In this document: in pieces, positions 6,423-13,696 of the stretch
Layout: every line of letters begins with the position of its first letter
Position numbering within the stretch: the first letter of the stretch is position 1
Assembly: GCA_009838595.1 (NCBI GenBank)
Contig: VXRI01000131.1
Span: 1 to 14,207, forward strand
Direction: 5' to 3'
DNA from: Chloroflexota bacterium
Lineage (GTDB): Bacteria > Chloroflexota > Dehalococcoidia > Lucifugimonadales > JADFKI01
DNA length: 14,207 nucleotides
The notes under the pieces: generated by a model
What the model saw: the letters and a program-made list of their open reading frames with translations, nothing else
Databases searched by the model: none
What the model was told of the DNA's origin: nothing
Made by a program: the position numbers and the translations under genes

Positions 6423-6845
6423 TTAAGGTTTCTGCTGTCCATTGTTCGTTTCAGAAAGCGATTGCAAGCTTTGCACCATCTCGCTCATGTTTTTAGGGTT
6501 TTCAAGCATAGCTTTCAGCAGCATCATGCCAGCCTGATATTGCATACTCACTTTCTCCGGGACTGCCGTTTCCTTCAAAATGGTTGTAACAGTTTCAAGC
6601 AATTGCTGTTGATTCGCAGATACAGTAGTCTCTATGACCGCTGCACTCTTATTTATCTCCGCTAGTACGTCTTTGGTTTTCTCATAGTTTTCTCTGCTCT
6701 CGCGCTCGGCAGATTTACTTATCCAAATCGCGACTATCGCAAGAACAATGGAAACAACTCCTGTCACGAACGAAATCATAGGGAAGTAACTTTCCACGGT
6801 ACGATACTTTCTGAACACCATAGACCTGATATACTGTCCAAGCAT
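6423..6845 (-). CDS. Single-pass membrane protein with coiled coil, unknown function
   Basis: This 141-residue protein (from the ATG at 6845) has one hydrophobic span at about residues 21-43. It is followed by a long charged helix (SAERESRENYEKTKDVLAEI and onward) with heptad-like hydrophobics, then a methionine-rich C-terminal region about residues 100-130. I do not recognise the family. It would sit in the membrane with the helical part in the cytoplasm. The frame stays open upstream past 6900 but there runs antisense to the ribosome site and start of the next gene. A TTG at about 6875 is an alternative start. No clear ribosome site precedes either. It is divergent from the antitoxin gene at 6937. 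The composition is AT-richer than most of the window. Confidence 0.55.
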   Translation of the reverse strand: MLGQYIRSMVFRKYRTVESYFPMISFVTGVVSIVLAIVAIWISKSAERESRENYEKTKDVLAEINKSAAVIETTVSANQQQLLETVTTILKETAVPEKVSMQYQAGMMLLKAMLENPKNMSEMVQSLQSLSETNNGQQKP

Positions 6846-6936
6846 CACTATAACGATTATTTGTTCGTGCGACAAGGCAATTTTGATGTGGGGAAAATGT
6901 AATATATCGCCTATAATCGGGTACGGAGGCAAAAGA

Positions 6937-7359
6937 ATGAAAACCACATTGAAATTAGACGACGACATTGCCGACTTCCTGCAAGAGCAGAGCCATATCC
7001 AGGACAAACCATTGGAGCAGGTCGTCAACGAAACCCTGAGGCTCGGCATAACCCGAATCCCAAAGCGCGTGGACGCCGCCAAGCCGCCGTTCCGCGTCAA
7101 GCCCAACAAGAGCGGCCTGGCTGAGGGCGTGGACCCGCTACACTTGAATCGCCTTATCGACGACCTCGAAGTCGAAAATTATCTCGCATGGAACGAACCC
7201 AACATCAACCCGTCGCCAGACGAGATGAGCCTTGAAGCCGCCTATGGCTCAGTGAAACCGTCGAACATGCCTGAAGACTTCAACGAAATCACCGCAATCG
7301 CCAAGCAAGCCAAAGCGGAAGAGACGGCACAAGAGTTGAACGACGAATGGAATTATTAG
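6937..7359 (+). CDS. Composite VapB-type antitoxin (ribbon-helix-helix plus second antitoxin-like tail)
   Basis: Residues 1-37 (MKTTLKLDDDIADFLQEQ and onward) form a ribbon-helix-helix DNA-binding domain. Residues 51-83 (PFRVKP, GLAEGVDPLHLNRLIDDLEV) match the usual end of DUF2191-type antitoxins, which normally stop there at about 75-85 residues. This protein continues to 140 residues. Residues about 97-135 (AAYGSVKPSNMPEDF, then a charged helix) resemble the toxin-binding tail of AbrB-type VapB antitoxins. It probably binds its own promoter and neutralises the PIN toxin it overlaps by 13 bases. ATG at 6937 is chosen because GGAGG lies eight bases upstream; earlier in-frame starts lack this. 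Confidence 0.75.
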   Translation: MKTTLKLDDDIADFLQEQSHIQDKPLEQVVNETLRLGITRIPKRVDAAKPPFRVKPNKSGLAEGVDPLHLNRLIDDLEVENYLAWNEPNINPSPDEMSLEAAYGSVKPSNMPEDFNEITAIAKQAKAEETAQELNDEWNY

Positions 7360-7757
7360 ACACCAACGTCATCCTCCGCTACCTTACTAAAGACGATGAA
7401 GCCAAAGCCGAGGCATGTTACGAACTGTTTGAGCAGGCAAGGCAGGGCGACAAAGCACTCTTTACCTGCGAGGCAATTATTGCGGAAGTCGTATATGTCC
7501 TCTCTTCCCCAAACCTATATCAACTTAGTCGCAATGACATCAGGGCGCGCTTGCTGCCCATAGTCTCATTACAAGGCTTGAGAATACCTAACAAATCCAT
7601 ATACATCCGCGCACTAGACATCTATGTTTCTCATCCACAACTGGACTTTGAGGACGCAATCGCGGTGTCGTATATGGAACGCATCGGTCTAACGCAGATT
7701 GTGAGCTACGATAGAGATTTCGACCGGATTGAGGACATCGAGCGCATTGAGCCATAA
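7347..7757 (+). CDS. vapC: PIN-domain ribonuclease toxin (VapC-like)
   Basis: The 136-residue product is a complete PIN domain. The acidic residues that hold the metal ions are all present: Asp5 in LLDTNVILRYL, Glu47 in IIAEVVYVL, Asp100/Asp103 in LDFEDAIAV, and Asp122/Asp124 in SYDRDFDRI. PIN toxins of this kind cleave tRNA or rRNA and are held inactive by the antitoxin. The gene begins inside the 3' end of the antitoxin gene, overlapping 13 bases in a different frame, so it is probably translated by coupling. Nothing looks truncated. The exact RNA target cannot be told from sequence. Confidence 0.85.
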   Translation: MELLDTNVILRYLTKDDEAKAEACYELFEQARQGDKALFTCEAIIAEVVYVLSSPNLYQLSRNDIRARLLPIVSLQGLRIPNKSIYIRALDIYVSHPQLDFEDAIAVSYMERIGLTQIVSYDRDFDRIEDIERIEP

Positions 7758-7867
7758 GGCCGCTGCGGGGGCCGCCCTTGTGCTCTTGTCCCATATCATC
7801 CGTTCGCTATCCGTTCTGCGGCAAAGGTCAATGTCAATCCCCCGCTCCGCCATTTGCCGCTTTCGCT

Positions 7868-7931
7868 TGCCTCTTGTATAGTGCTTTTGTTATACACTTG
7901 ATAAACAACACCATATTTTGGTGTGTATTAT
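7868..7931 (+). promoter_or_regulatory. Candidate promoter and inverted repeat before the acetyltransferase operon
   Basis: TTGCCT (7868-7873) and TATACA (7891-7896) are spaced 17 bases and each match four of six consensus positions. Downstream lies the inverted repeat ACACCA-TATTT-TGGTGT (7908-7924), followed by TATTAT (7926-7931). The palindrome is about 40 bases before the start codon, well placed for an operator or a 5' leader hairpin. Promoter assignment is tentative. Confidence 0.35.
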
Positions 7932-7962
7932 TTGGCGCACAGAACGGATGGCAGGTGAGATT

Positions 7963-8547
7963 ATGCCTCAAGAGATTAATTTGCAGATGGTTACGCGGGA
8001 CGATGTGGCGCGCATTCGGCGCTGGCTGCAAGACGAAGAGGTGGCGGAGTCGTGGTTCGGGCGCTACGCGTATGGCGACCCGGCGCACTTGGGCTACCAT
8101 CCCGAGGAGATGGACGATGTGGACGAGGAGGAGTGGGTGCATGTCTTCGACAATCCGGAGCATCGAATCCTGTCGATTTACAGCCCGGAAGCAGGGCATA
8201 TCGGCGAGGTTCACCTCGCCATCGAAGAGTCGCTCGGCGATGGGCAGCTATCGATTCTCATCGGGCGCAAGGATTTATGGCATCACGGCTATGGGTCGGC
8301 GGCGGCGCGGCGCGCGCTGGAAACGGCGTTCAACGAATACGGGCTTTACCGCGTCTGGGTCGATATTCCGGAGTACAACACCGCCGCGCGGAGCATGTTC
8401 GCGCATTTGGGCTTCACGCACGAAGGCACGCTGCGCAAGAGCCGCCCGCACGAAGGCGCGCGCTTCGACTCGGTGGTGATGGGCTTGCTGGCGAACGAGT
8501 ATATGCCGCTGGACAGCGCGTCTGTCCAAGCGATCCCGCGCGTGTAG
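7963..8547 (+). CDS. GNAT family N-acetyltransferase (RimJ/RimL type)
   Basis: This 194-residue protein has the GNAT fold of the Acetyltransf_3 (RimJ/RimL) group. The acetyl-CoA pyrophosphate loop is in GRKDLWHHGYGSAAARRALE at residues 101-120. It is followed by the helix-strand block with YGLYRVWVDIPEYNTAARSM at about 126-145 and the family ending LGFTHEGTLRKS. These enzymes transfer acetyl to amino groups of proteins, antibiotics or small molecules; the substrate is not predictable. ATG at 7963 is chosen because AGGTGA lies four bases before it; ATG at 7948 would add five residues. A CapA-like gene follows after about 40 bases on the same strand, so the two are probably co-transcribed. Confidence 0.85.
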   Translation: MPQEINLQMVTRDDVARIRRWLQDEEVAESWFGRYAYGDPAHLGYHPEEMDDVDEEEWVHVFDNPEHRILSIYSPEAGHIGEVHLAIEESLGDGQLSILIGRKDLWHHGYGSAAARRALETAFNEYGLYRVWVDIPEYNTAARSMFAHLGFTHEGTLRKSRPHEGARFDSVVMGLLANEYMPLDSASVQAIPRV

Positions 8548-8587
8548 CGTGTACGATGACGCAGAAGGGCACACAGGTGAGGCGAGA

Positions 8588-9913
8588 GTGTTATACGAAG
8601 CCCAAGCCGGCAACCTCACTATGGTTGCAAGCGGCGATACGATGATAACCCGCCGGATGTCAGTCTTCCGCGAGGACGGCTTCGAACGTCTGCGGAAGTT
8701 GTTCCAAGATGCGGATGTGGGGTTCACCAACCTAGAAATGCTAATGCACGAGTACGAGCATTCGCCGGGCATGGCGGGCGGCACTTACACTGCGTCCGAC
8801 CCGAAGAACCTGCGCGAGCTGGAGTGGATGGGCGTCAACCTGGTGTCATGCGCGAACAACCATAGCTACGACTACGGCGAAGGCGGCTTGCTGACGAATC
8901 TGGCGCATCTGCGCGAGTCCGATCTTGTTCATGCCGGCACTGGACGCAACCTGAGCGAGGCGCGCGCGCCGGCGTATTTGGACACGGCGAATGGCAGGGT
9001 CGCGCTTATATCGGCGTCGTCCACATTCGCGGAGGCGGGTCGCGCGCTGAACCAGCGGCCGGACATCAACGGGCGGCCCGGCTTGAACCCGCTGCGATTC
9101 AGCACGACGCACATCGTTGACCGGCCTGCGTTCGATGCGCTGCTCCGCGTCAACGCCGAGCTGGGCTTGGAGGCGCAGCGTAACGCTCTCCGCAACTTCC
9201 GCCATCCGGGCGCGATACCGGAAGATACGGACAGCCGCATGGTGTTCTTGGACAATGTGTTCGCGTTGGGCGAGGAGTTCAAGGTCAACACGCAGCTCAA
9301 CCGCAGCGACCTGATAGACAACCTGAAATGGGTGCGGGATGCGCGCCGCATGGCAGACTGGGTAATGGTGTCGGTGCACTGCCACGAAAGCGGCGACCAC
9401 CGCGATGAGCCGCCGCAATTTTTAGTGGACTTCGCGCACGCTTGCATCGACGAAGGCGCGGATGTGTTCGTCGGGCACGGGCCGCATACTACGCGCGGCA
9501 TAGAGATATACAAAGACCGCCCTATAATGTACAGCCTGGGCAACTTCATCTTCCAGAACGACACTGTGAAGTGGCAGCCGTCGTACAATTACGAAAGCGT
9601 GACGCTGGACGCGGACGCGACGCCGGCGGACTTTTACGATGCGCGCAGCGACCACGACAAGCGGGGATTTCCGGCGGACGCGCTGTATTGGGAGAGCGTG
9701 GTGGCGCGCTGCGAGTTCAAGCGGGAGTCGCTGCACAGCCTGACGCTGCACCCTATCGACCTGGGACACGGCAAAAAGCGTTCGCAGCGCGGCAGGCCGC
9801 TGTTGGCGTCGTCCGGAGTCAGCCGTCGTGCGCTAGAGCGCCTAAAGCGCCTATCAGAGCCGCTCGGTACCGACATCCGCATAGAACGCGGCGTAGGGAA
9901 GGTGCGGTTATAG
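8588..9913 (+). CDS. CapA-family (poly-gamma-glutamate synthesis-like) metallophosphatase
   Basis: The protein has the CapA/PgsA calcineurin-like metallophosphatase fold. Visible motifs in order are SGDTM (15-19), GFTNLEM (45-51), CANNHSYDYGEGG (88-100), HAGTGRNLSEARAP (115-128), VHCHES (about 263-268) and VGHGPH (295-300), ending with IMYSLGNFIF. These Asp, Asn and His residues bind the metals. CapA proteins take part in poly-gamma-glutamate capsule formation in Bacillus, but many relatives, including soluble ones, have unknown substrates. No signal peptide or membrane anchor is seen. GTG at 8588 is chosen because AGGTGAGG sits five bases upstream, giving 441 residues; the in-frame GTG at 8549 lacks such a site. 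No other capsule genes (capB or capC) are nearby. Confidence 0.85.
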   Translation: MLYEAQAGNLTMVASGDTMITRRMSVFREDGFERLRKLFQDADVGFTNLEMLMHEYEHSPGMAGGTYTASDPKNLRELEWMGVNLVSCANNHSYDYGEGGLLTNLAHLRESDLVHAGTGRNLSEARAPAYLDTANGRVALISASSTFAEAGRALNQRPDINGRPGLNPLRFSTTHIVDRPAFDALLRVNAELGLEAQRNALRNFRHPGAIPEDTDSRMVFLDNVFALGEEFKVNTQLNRSDLIDNLKWVRDARRMADWVMVSVHCHESGDHRDEPPQFLVDFAHACIDEGADVFVGHGPHTTRGIEIYKDRPIMYSLGNFIFQNDTVKWQPSYNYESVTLDADATPADFYDARSDHDKRGFPADALYWESVVARCEFKRESLHSLTLHPIDLGHGKKRSQRGRPLLASSGVSRRALERLKRLSEPLGTDIRIERGVGKVRL

Positions 9914-10101
9914 CGTCAGGCGGTGCAAGCGGCGCGAATGTGCATCGCTATCATCCTAGCAGCCTTCATCCGTGATGCAGAAAAGGATGTGCATTCAAGC
10001 CTATACCGCATATTCGAAACGCAGTGAGGAATCTGAAATATCCGAGCGCGTTACATCTACGACTGTGGATAGGGTTTAAGGCTTGACGCTCGGCATACGG
10101 T

Positions 10102-10131
10102 GGCATGATCAATCTCGGCATGGTCAATCTC
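10102..10131. repeat. 15-base tandem repeat upstream of the cyclodeaminase-family gene
   Basis: GGCATGATCAATCTC (10102-10116) is followed directly by GGCATGGTCAATCTC (10117-10131), identical at 14 of 15 positions. It begins 14 bases after a TTGACG. It could be a pair of protein-binding sites or a chance duplication. Confidence 0.8.
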
Positions 10132-10228
10132 CATGAAGGGGAAGAGACGATTGGAATCGGGCAGTTATGTTCACCGAAAAATAACATGCAAAATGCCAGC
10201 AGTTATCTTCAACCACTGGCATTATCCT

Positions 10229-10265
10229 GGAATCACCCACGACGCCCGCCGGGAATCACCCATGA
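10229..10265. repeat. 14-base direct repeat, period 23
   Basis: GGAATCACCCACGA (10229-10242) and GGAATCACCCATGA (10252-10265) differ at one base and are spaced by 23, about two helical turns. The sequence resembles the GGAATC core of the interspersed repeats seen elsewhere in the window. Confidence 0.75.
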
Positions 10266-10334
10266 ATCCATGATTAGGATAGCGTGTAGAAACGACGGAC
10301 ACAACAAGAGTTACTAAAAATCTGGAGATCAACT

Positions 10335-11291
10335 TTGACCCTCTACCTAACCGAAGCCGAAGTCAACCAAATCCTGACGATGGAACTCACCCTTGAAACC
10401 GTCGAGCAAGCCTTCAGGCTGCTATCCGATGGCGGCGCTACCAATAGCCCGCGTTCGCGCATTCGGCTGCCGGCGGGTGGGCTGTTCAACTTCATGTGCG
10501 CGGCGGCTCCCGGCGCGGGCGTTATGGGTCTCAAAGCGTATGGCGTAGTCCCCGGCAACCCCGTCAAGTTCTATGTGCAGCTGTTCAGTACGGACACGGG
10601 CGAACTTCTGGCGCTGCTGGAAGCGGGCGACCTGGGGCAGGTTCGCACCGGAGCGGCAAGCGGTGTCGCGACGAAGTACATGGCGCGCGAGGACGCGGCG
10701 AGCGTGGGCATCATCGGCTCAGGGTATCAGGCGCGCACGCAACTCGAGGCGGTGTGCAAAGTGCGCCCCATCACACGCGCGCGCGTGTTCAGTCGCAACT
10801 CCGAGCGCAGAGAGCGATTCGCCACAAGGATGGGCGAGCGTCTGAACATAGACATATCCGCCGTAGATAACGGCGAGGAGTGCGTGGCGGACGCGGATGT
10901 GGTCATCACGATGACGAGCGCGAATCGTCCCGTGCTCAACGGCGAGTGGCTCAAGCCGGGGACGCACATCAACGCGGCTGGCGCGAACCACTGGATGCGG
11001 CGCGAACTAGACGGCAACGCGGTGCGCCTATCAGATGTCATAGTAACAGACGACATAGAGCAGGCAAAGATGGAATGCGGCGACCTGATTTACCCTGCCG
11101 AACTCGGTTCGATTCGTTGGGAGCAGGTGCGCAGCCTAGCCGATGTAGTCGGCGGCACGGCATCCGGGCGCAACACGGACGACGACATAACGCTGTTTGA
11201 GTCACAGGGGCTTGCGGTGCAAGACATTACCACGGGGATACGAATATATCAGATGGCGTTAGAGCGCGGCATAGGCGCGGCGATGCCGTAA
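10335..11291 (+). CDS. Ornithine cyclodeaminase/mu-crystallin family NAD(P)-dependent enzyme
   Basis: This 318-residue protein matches the ornithine cyclodeaminase/mu-crystallin superfamily in length and layout. Lys67 in GLKAYGV fits the substrate carboxylate site. VRTGAASGVATKYMA (103-117) is the family's central motif. The Rossmann NAD(P) loop is VGIIGSGYQA (124-133), followed by a second half with ADADVVITMTSA (185-196) and DDIEQAKMECGDL (239-251). Members include ornithine cyclodeaminase, alanine dehydrogenase, ketimine reductase and tauropine-type enzymes; the exact reaction cannot be set from sequence. The start is TTG at 10335, supported by GGAG seven bases upstream. No proline or arginine pathway gene is adjacent to narrow the role. 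Confidence 0.85.
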   Translation: MTLYLTEAEVNQILTMELTLETVEQAFRLLSDGGATNSPRSRIRLPAGGLFNFMCAAAPGAGVMGLKAYGVVPGNPVKFYVQLFSTDTGELLALLEAGDLGQVRTGAASGVATKYMAREDAASVGIIGSGYQARTQLEAVCKVRPITRARVFSRNSERRERFATRMGERLNIDISAVDNGEECVADADVVITMTSANRPVLNGEWLKPGTHINAAGANHWMRRELDGNAVRLSDVIVTDDIEQAKMECGDLIYPAELGSIRWEQVRSLADVVGGTASGRNTDDDITLFESQGLAVQDITTGIRIYQMALERGIGAAMP

Positions 11292-11968
11292 CCGTCCTAG
11301 AAGTGGTGTGGAGTTTCGGACGGAGTGAGAAAGGCGCGGGGAGTTACGATTTCAGACATTGAGTGACTACGCCGCCAATTCCCTCAGCAACAGACCGTCT
11401 TCACCACTCCATACCCCTGCGTCAGCCACATGCCGTTGAACATCTCCGCGACACTCTTGTATCGCCTTGTGCCTTATCTCCGTTTTCACGAGGACATGCC
11501 TTACTCCTTCCCATCATTCGCTCCATTTTATTGTTCGCCGAGGGTAGCCCTCTAACTTGTTTGTATCTCGTCCGACTCCTCTACTTGATTGTAAAGGTTC
11601 TTCATCGGCTTATCGCCGCGCGTGCTTGTGAAAATCTACTCTGGCGCAATGCGGACATATCGAAGGACGAGTGTTGGGGTATTCCTTGACCTCCGGAAGG
11701 CTAAATCGTACTCTTGGCATTGGTCGGAACTCCTAGATACGGTGAGCATTCTTCGCCATCACTTTATCATCAGAGTCCCCGCCATATTGCTATCACGCCT
11801 TCTTGCGGACGATTACGGCAAGAGCGGCGGGGATTAAGCGAATGACTATCGCCTCCGCTTGACATAGGGATGAGTTAGGCGCACACTTTCACACGCGAAT
11901 CAGCCGCTGGCTGACGCGTTTTGACATATCTAATTCCAAAGACGGCATGAACACAGGAGGAAACGATA
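11292..11968. other. 677-base gap without a convincing gene
   Basis: Open frames of 108 codons (11363-11689) and 71 codons (11622-11837) occur on +, but neither has a ribosome site, a recognisable motif or the codon bias of neighbours. The gap contains a piece of the interspersed repeat (TCTCCGTTTTCACGAGG, 11477-11493, also at 14042-14058), two TTGACATA strings (11859-11866 and 11921-11928), and a hairpin listed separately. It is probably decayed sequence plus the upstream region of the Lin0512 gene. Confidence 0.6.
11893..11922 (+). promoter_or_regulatory. Hairpin upstream of the Lin0512 gene
   Basis: ACGCG-AA-TCAGCC-GCT-GGCTGA-CGCGT forms an eleven-pair stem with a two-base bulge and a three-base loop, followed by only a short T-run. 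It ends about 50 bases before the Lin0512 start. It could be a weak terminator, a leader hairpin or a repeat remnant. Confidence 0.4.
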
Positions 11969-12316
11969 ATGGCGCTGACACCTGCCATTTTGGAAATGGG
12001 AATGGGCATAGACTTGCACGGGCGGAACTACACAGAAGCCGCCAAGCGCGCGACTTGGAACGCTGTGCACCAGAGCAGCCTGATGTTTCTCGGCTTGCTC
12101 GGACCTGACACATCCAAAGAGATGATAGTAGAAGTAACGATTGCGATTCCAAATCCGGACGCTGTTGACCAAGACGAAGTGCTAAGCGTGCTACCCCACG
12201 GCAAAGGCGTGCTCAATGTGGTGCAGGGCGGCTTGGAAATCGAGCCGCGGGAAGGCTCAGGCGATTTCACCGTAATGGCGAATGCTGCCGTCGTCGTAAA
12301 GGTCGATGTCGAATGA
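11969..12316 (+). CDS. Lin0512-family conserved protein of unknown function
   Basis: The 115-residue product matches the Lin0512 family. The N-terminal MGMGIDLHGRNYTEAAKRAT (10-29) and a following alternating strand region (MIVEVTIAIPNPDAVDQDEV, about 52-71) are characteristic, and the length is usual for the family. The middle VLPHGKG segment and the beta-rich end (FTVMANAAVVVKVDVE) suggest a small alpha/beta protein that acts in the cytoplasm; no signal or membrane span is seen. The biochemical function is not known. ATG at 11969 has an AGGAGG about eight bases upstream, one of the best ribosome sites in the window. It appears to be a single-gene unit. Confidence 0.8.
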   Translation: MALTPAILEMGMGIDLHGRNYTEAAKRATWNAVHQSSLMFLGLLGPDTSKEMIVEVTIAIPNPDAVDQDEVLSVLPHGKGVLNVVQGGLEIEPREGSGDFTVMANAAVVVKVDVE

Positions 12317-12344
12317 TTGCCGCAATTGACCAGGGCCTTTCGGT

Positions 12345-12445
12345 TATTCTTGTCATTTCGAGCGCAGCGAAAAATCTAAAAGCGCCGACAGTGGCAAACC
12401 TTGTTTCTTTGCCTAGATTTTAGACACTTCACTCCGTTCAGGGAA
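12345..12445. repeat. Degenerate palindromic interspersed repeat
   Basis: The left arm begins GTCATTTCGAGCGCAGCGAA and the region contains the perfect inverted pair AAAATCTA (12370-12377) and TAGATTTT (12413-12420). GTCATTTCGAGCG(C/A)AGCGA..AATCT is a repeat seen in intergenic DNA of many bacteria; here the right arm has decayed. It lies in the 269-base gap between the Lin0512 and thioesterase genes. The rest of that gap shows nothing clear. Confidence 0.55.
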
Positions 12446-12585
12446 ACAACCGAAAGATCCCACGCAATAGACACTTCCATTGATTCCTTCTCTTTATAGA
12501 GCATTATCTCTAAAGGGCAGACTGATAATATCTCGTTTTGAATTGCCGTAACTGACGCCTGCCAGTAGAAGGGGACGCCGGCACA

Positions 12586-13020
12586 TTGCCTAAGGACGAC
12601 TTCAAGTTCAAGCACAGCCTGCGTGTGCGCTGGGGAGAGTGCGACGCGCAGCGGATTGTGTTTAATGCGCAATATGTGAACTACATCGAAGTCGCGCAGG
12701 CGGAGTACTTTCGCAATATCGGCATTTCGCATTACAGCGACGAAGTGCGCGCGCGGTTCGATCTTGCCACTGTCAAGGCTACTTTGGAATTTCTAGCGCC
12801 CGTGCGCATCGACAATATGCTTGATGTGTACACACGCGTCTCACGCATCGGCAACAGTAGCGTCACATTCATCACCGAGATGTACATTCAGGGCAAGGAT
12901 GCGCCGTGCAACCGTGCCGAGGCGATTTACGCCAACTTCGACGCTGCTACGGGCGTGCCGCGGCGTGTGCCGGATGATATACGCGAGGCGGTGCGGCAAT
13001 TTGAGGGCTGGCAGTATTAG
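12586..13020 (+). CDS. YbgC/FadM-like 4HBT hotdog acyl-CoA thioesterase
   Basis: The 144-residue product is a single hotdog domain of the 4-hydroxybenzoyl-CoA thioesterase class. The catalytic aspartate is Asp20 within RVRWGECDAQRIVFNAQYVN (residues 13-32), the family pattern of Asp, three or four residues, Val-(F/Y), then Tyr. It is followed by the long helix YIEVAQAEYFRNIGI and the strand region with LEFLAPVRIDNMLDVYTRVSR. Such enzymes release free acids from acyl-CoA or acyl-ACP; chain preference is not visible. The start is TTG at 12586, with a purine-rich AAGGGGA about ten bases upstream. It is followed by a repeat-rich convergent gap and a terminator. Confidence 0.85.
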   Translation: MPKDDFKFKHSLRVRWGECDAQRIVFNAQYVNYIEVAQAEYFRNIGISHYSDEVRARFDLATVKATLEFLAPVRIDNMLDVYTRVSRIGNSSVTFITEMYIQGKDAPCNRAEAIYANFDAATGVPRRVPDDIREAVRQFEGWQY

Positions 13021-13149
13021 GACCGCGCTGCCCCGTCCTAACCTTCCCCCCAAGGGAGCTTACAAGGGTATGTATTTGGCATTTCAGGCATAATTTCGTG
13101 GCAAATGCGGCAAAAACGCCTGAGGAAAGACAATTACACAAATACCATC

Positions 13150-13190
13150 AGCCAGCCCACTTCCGCTTTCGCGGGAATCTAGAGGGTCGC
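13150..13190. repeat. Remnant of GGAATC-type interspersed repeat
   Basis: The segment ccgctttcgcgggaatct matches the core of palindromic repeats of the form TTCCCGC.TTCGCGGGAATC that also appear, decayed, at 13958-14080. It is one half only. Confidence 0.45.
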
Positions 13191-13229
13191 GGAGTTACAG
13201 GCGTTCTGATGATTTTCACCTCACCCTAA

Positions 13230-13259
13230 CCCTCCCCCTTTGGGGGAGGGAACTTTTTT
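13230..13259 (+). terminator. Strong intrinsic terminator between convergent genes
   Basis: CCCTCCCCC-TTT-GGGGGAGGG is a perfect nine-pair GC-rich stem at 13230-13250, followed by AAC and six T residues at 13254-13259. It sits about 210 bases after the thioesterase stop and 57 bases beyond the 3' end of the minus-strand oxidoreductase gene, where it would end + strand transcription. A second copy of the right arm at 13275-13289 (CCCAAAGGGGGAGGG) can form an alternative, longer 15-pair stem with 13230-13244. Confidence 0.7.
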
Positions 13260-13315
13260 ATATGCCTTTGTCAGCCCAAAGGGGGAGGGGATGTATTGCA
13301 AATGGGCGCGAGAGT

Positions 13316-13696
13316 TTATGCAGGTGCAATTTTGACAATGACGCGCTGTTCGTCGGGGGTGCGGAGCGGGTATTCGTCCACGCCGAGGTATTTCTTGGCG
13401 AGCGCGTCGATGTGCGCGTCTGCGCCTTCGTGCGCGAATTCCACGACACGCCCGCGAATCGTAACCTGCTCGTAGGGATTGTCCGCATCGGTAACGGCGA
13501 TGGCGACTCGCGGATCGCGCCGCAGGTTCTCCGTCTTGACGCGCCCTTCGGCGGTGTTGAATATGACATGCTCGCCGTCGGTGTCTATCCACACGACGGT
13601 GGCTTGCGGCGAGCCATCGGGCATCACGGTGGCTATAGTGGCGATGTTCTTGCCCTCGTTAAGCATCTTAATGGCGTCCGCGCTTAGTTTGTTCAT
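13316..13696 (-). CDS. PPOX-class split-barrel oxidoreductase, probably F420- or FMN-dependent
   Basis: This 126-residue protein is a single split beta-barrel of the pyridoxamine 5'-phosphate oxidase-like superfamily, closest in pattern to the Rv1155-type F420-dependent group. Motifs are IATIATVMPDGSPQATVVW (18-36), the strand VIFNTAEGRVKTENLRRDPRVAI (about 44-66) that contacts the flavin phosphate, and YEQVTIRGRV (75-84). Members reduce or oxidise small substrates with F420 or FMN, and some bind heme; the substrate is not predictable. ATG at 13696 is supported by GGAGG eight bases upstream. It is convergent with the thioesterase gene. Confidence 0.8.
   Translation of the reverse strand: MNKLSADAIKMLNEGKNIATIATVMPDGSPQATVVWIDTDGEHVIFNTAEGRVKTENLRRDPRVAIAVTDADNPYEQVTIRGRVVEFAHEGADAHIDALAKKYLGVDEYPLRTPDEQRVIVKIAPA

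Larger units (their letters stand above)
9914..10334. other. Gene-free gap with short direct repeats
   Basis: I see no convincing gene here. The gap holds a TTGACG (10083-10088) without a good -10 partner, a near-perfect 15-base tandem repeat, and a 14-base direct repeat, listed separately. A 70-codon open frame at 10105-10317 has no recognisable protein features. No terminator hairpin follows the CapA gene. Confidence 0.6.

Noticed and set aside
6883..6936. Upstream extension of the antitoxin from an earlier ATG
   Set aside because: GGAGG lies eight bases before the ATG at 6937, and the extra residues do not fit a ribbon-helix-helix start.
8549..8587. Longer CapA-like start at GTG 8549
   Set aside because: It lacks a ribosome site, while GTG at 8588 has AGGTGAGG five bases before it.
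9117..9882. Several frames on both strands within the CapA-like gene
   Set aside because: All lie inside a gene with well-ordered metal-binding motifs and have biased, motif-free peptides.
10105..10317. 70-codon frame before the cyclodeaminase-family gene
   Set aside because: No ribosome site or recognisable features; its start is just the tandem repeat being translated.
11363..11837. 108- and 71-codon frames in the large gap
   Set aside because: No ribosome site, no motif, and the first overlaps a piece of interspersed repeat.
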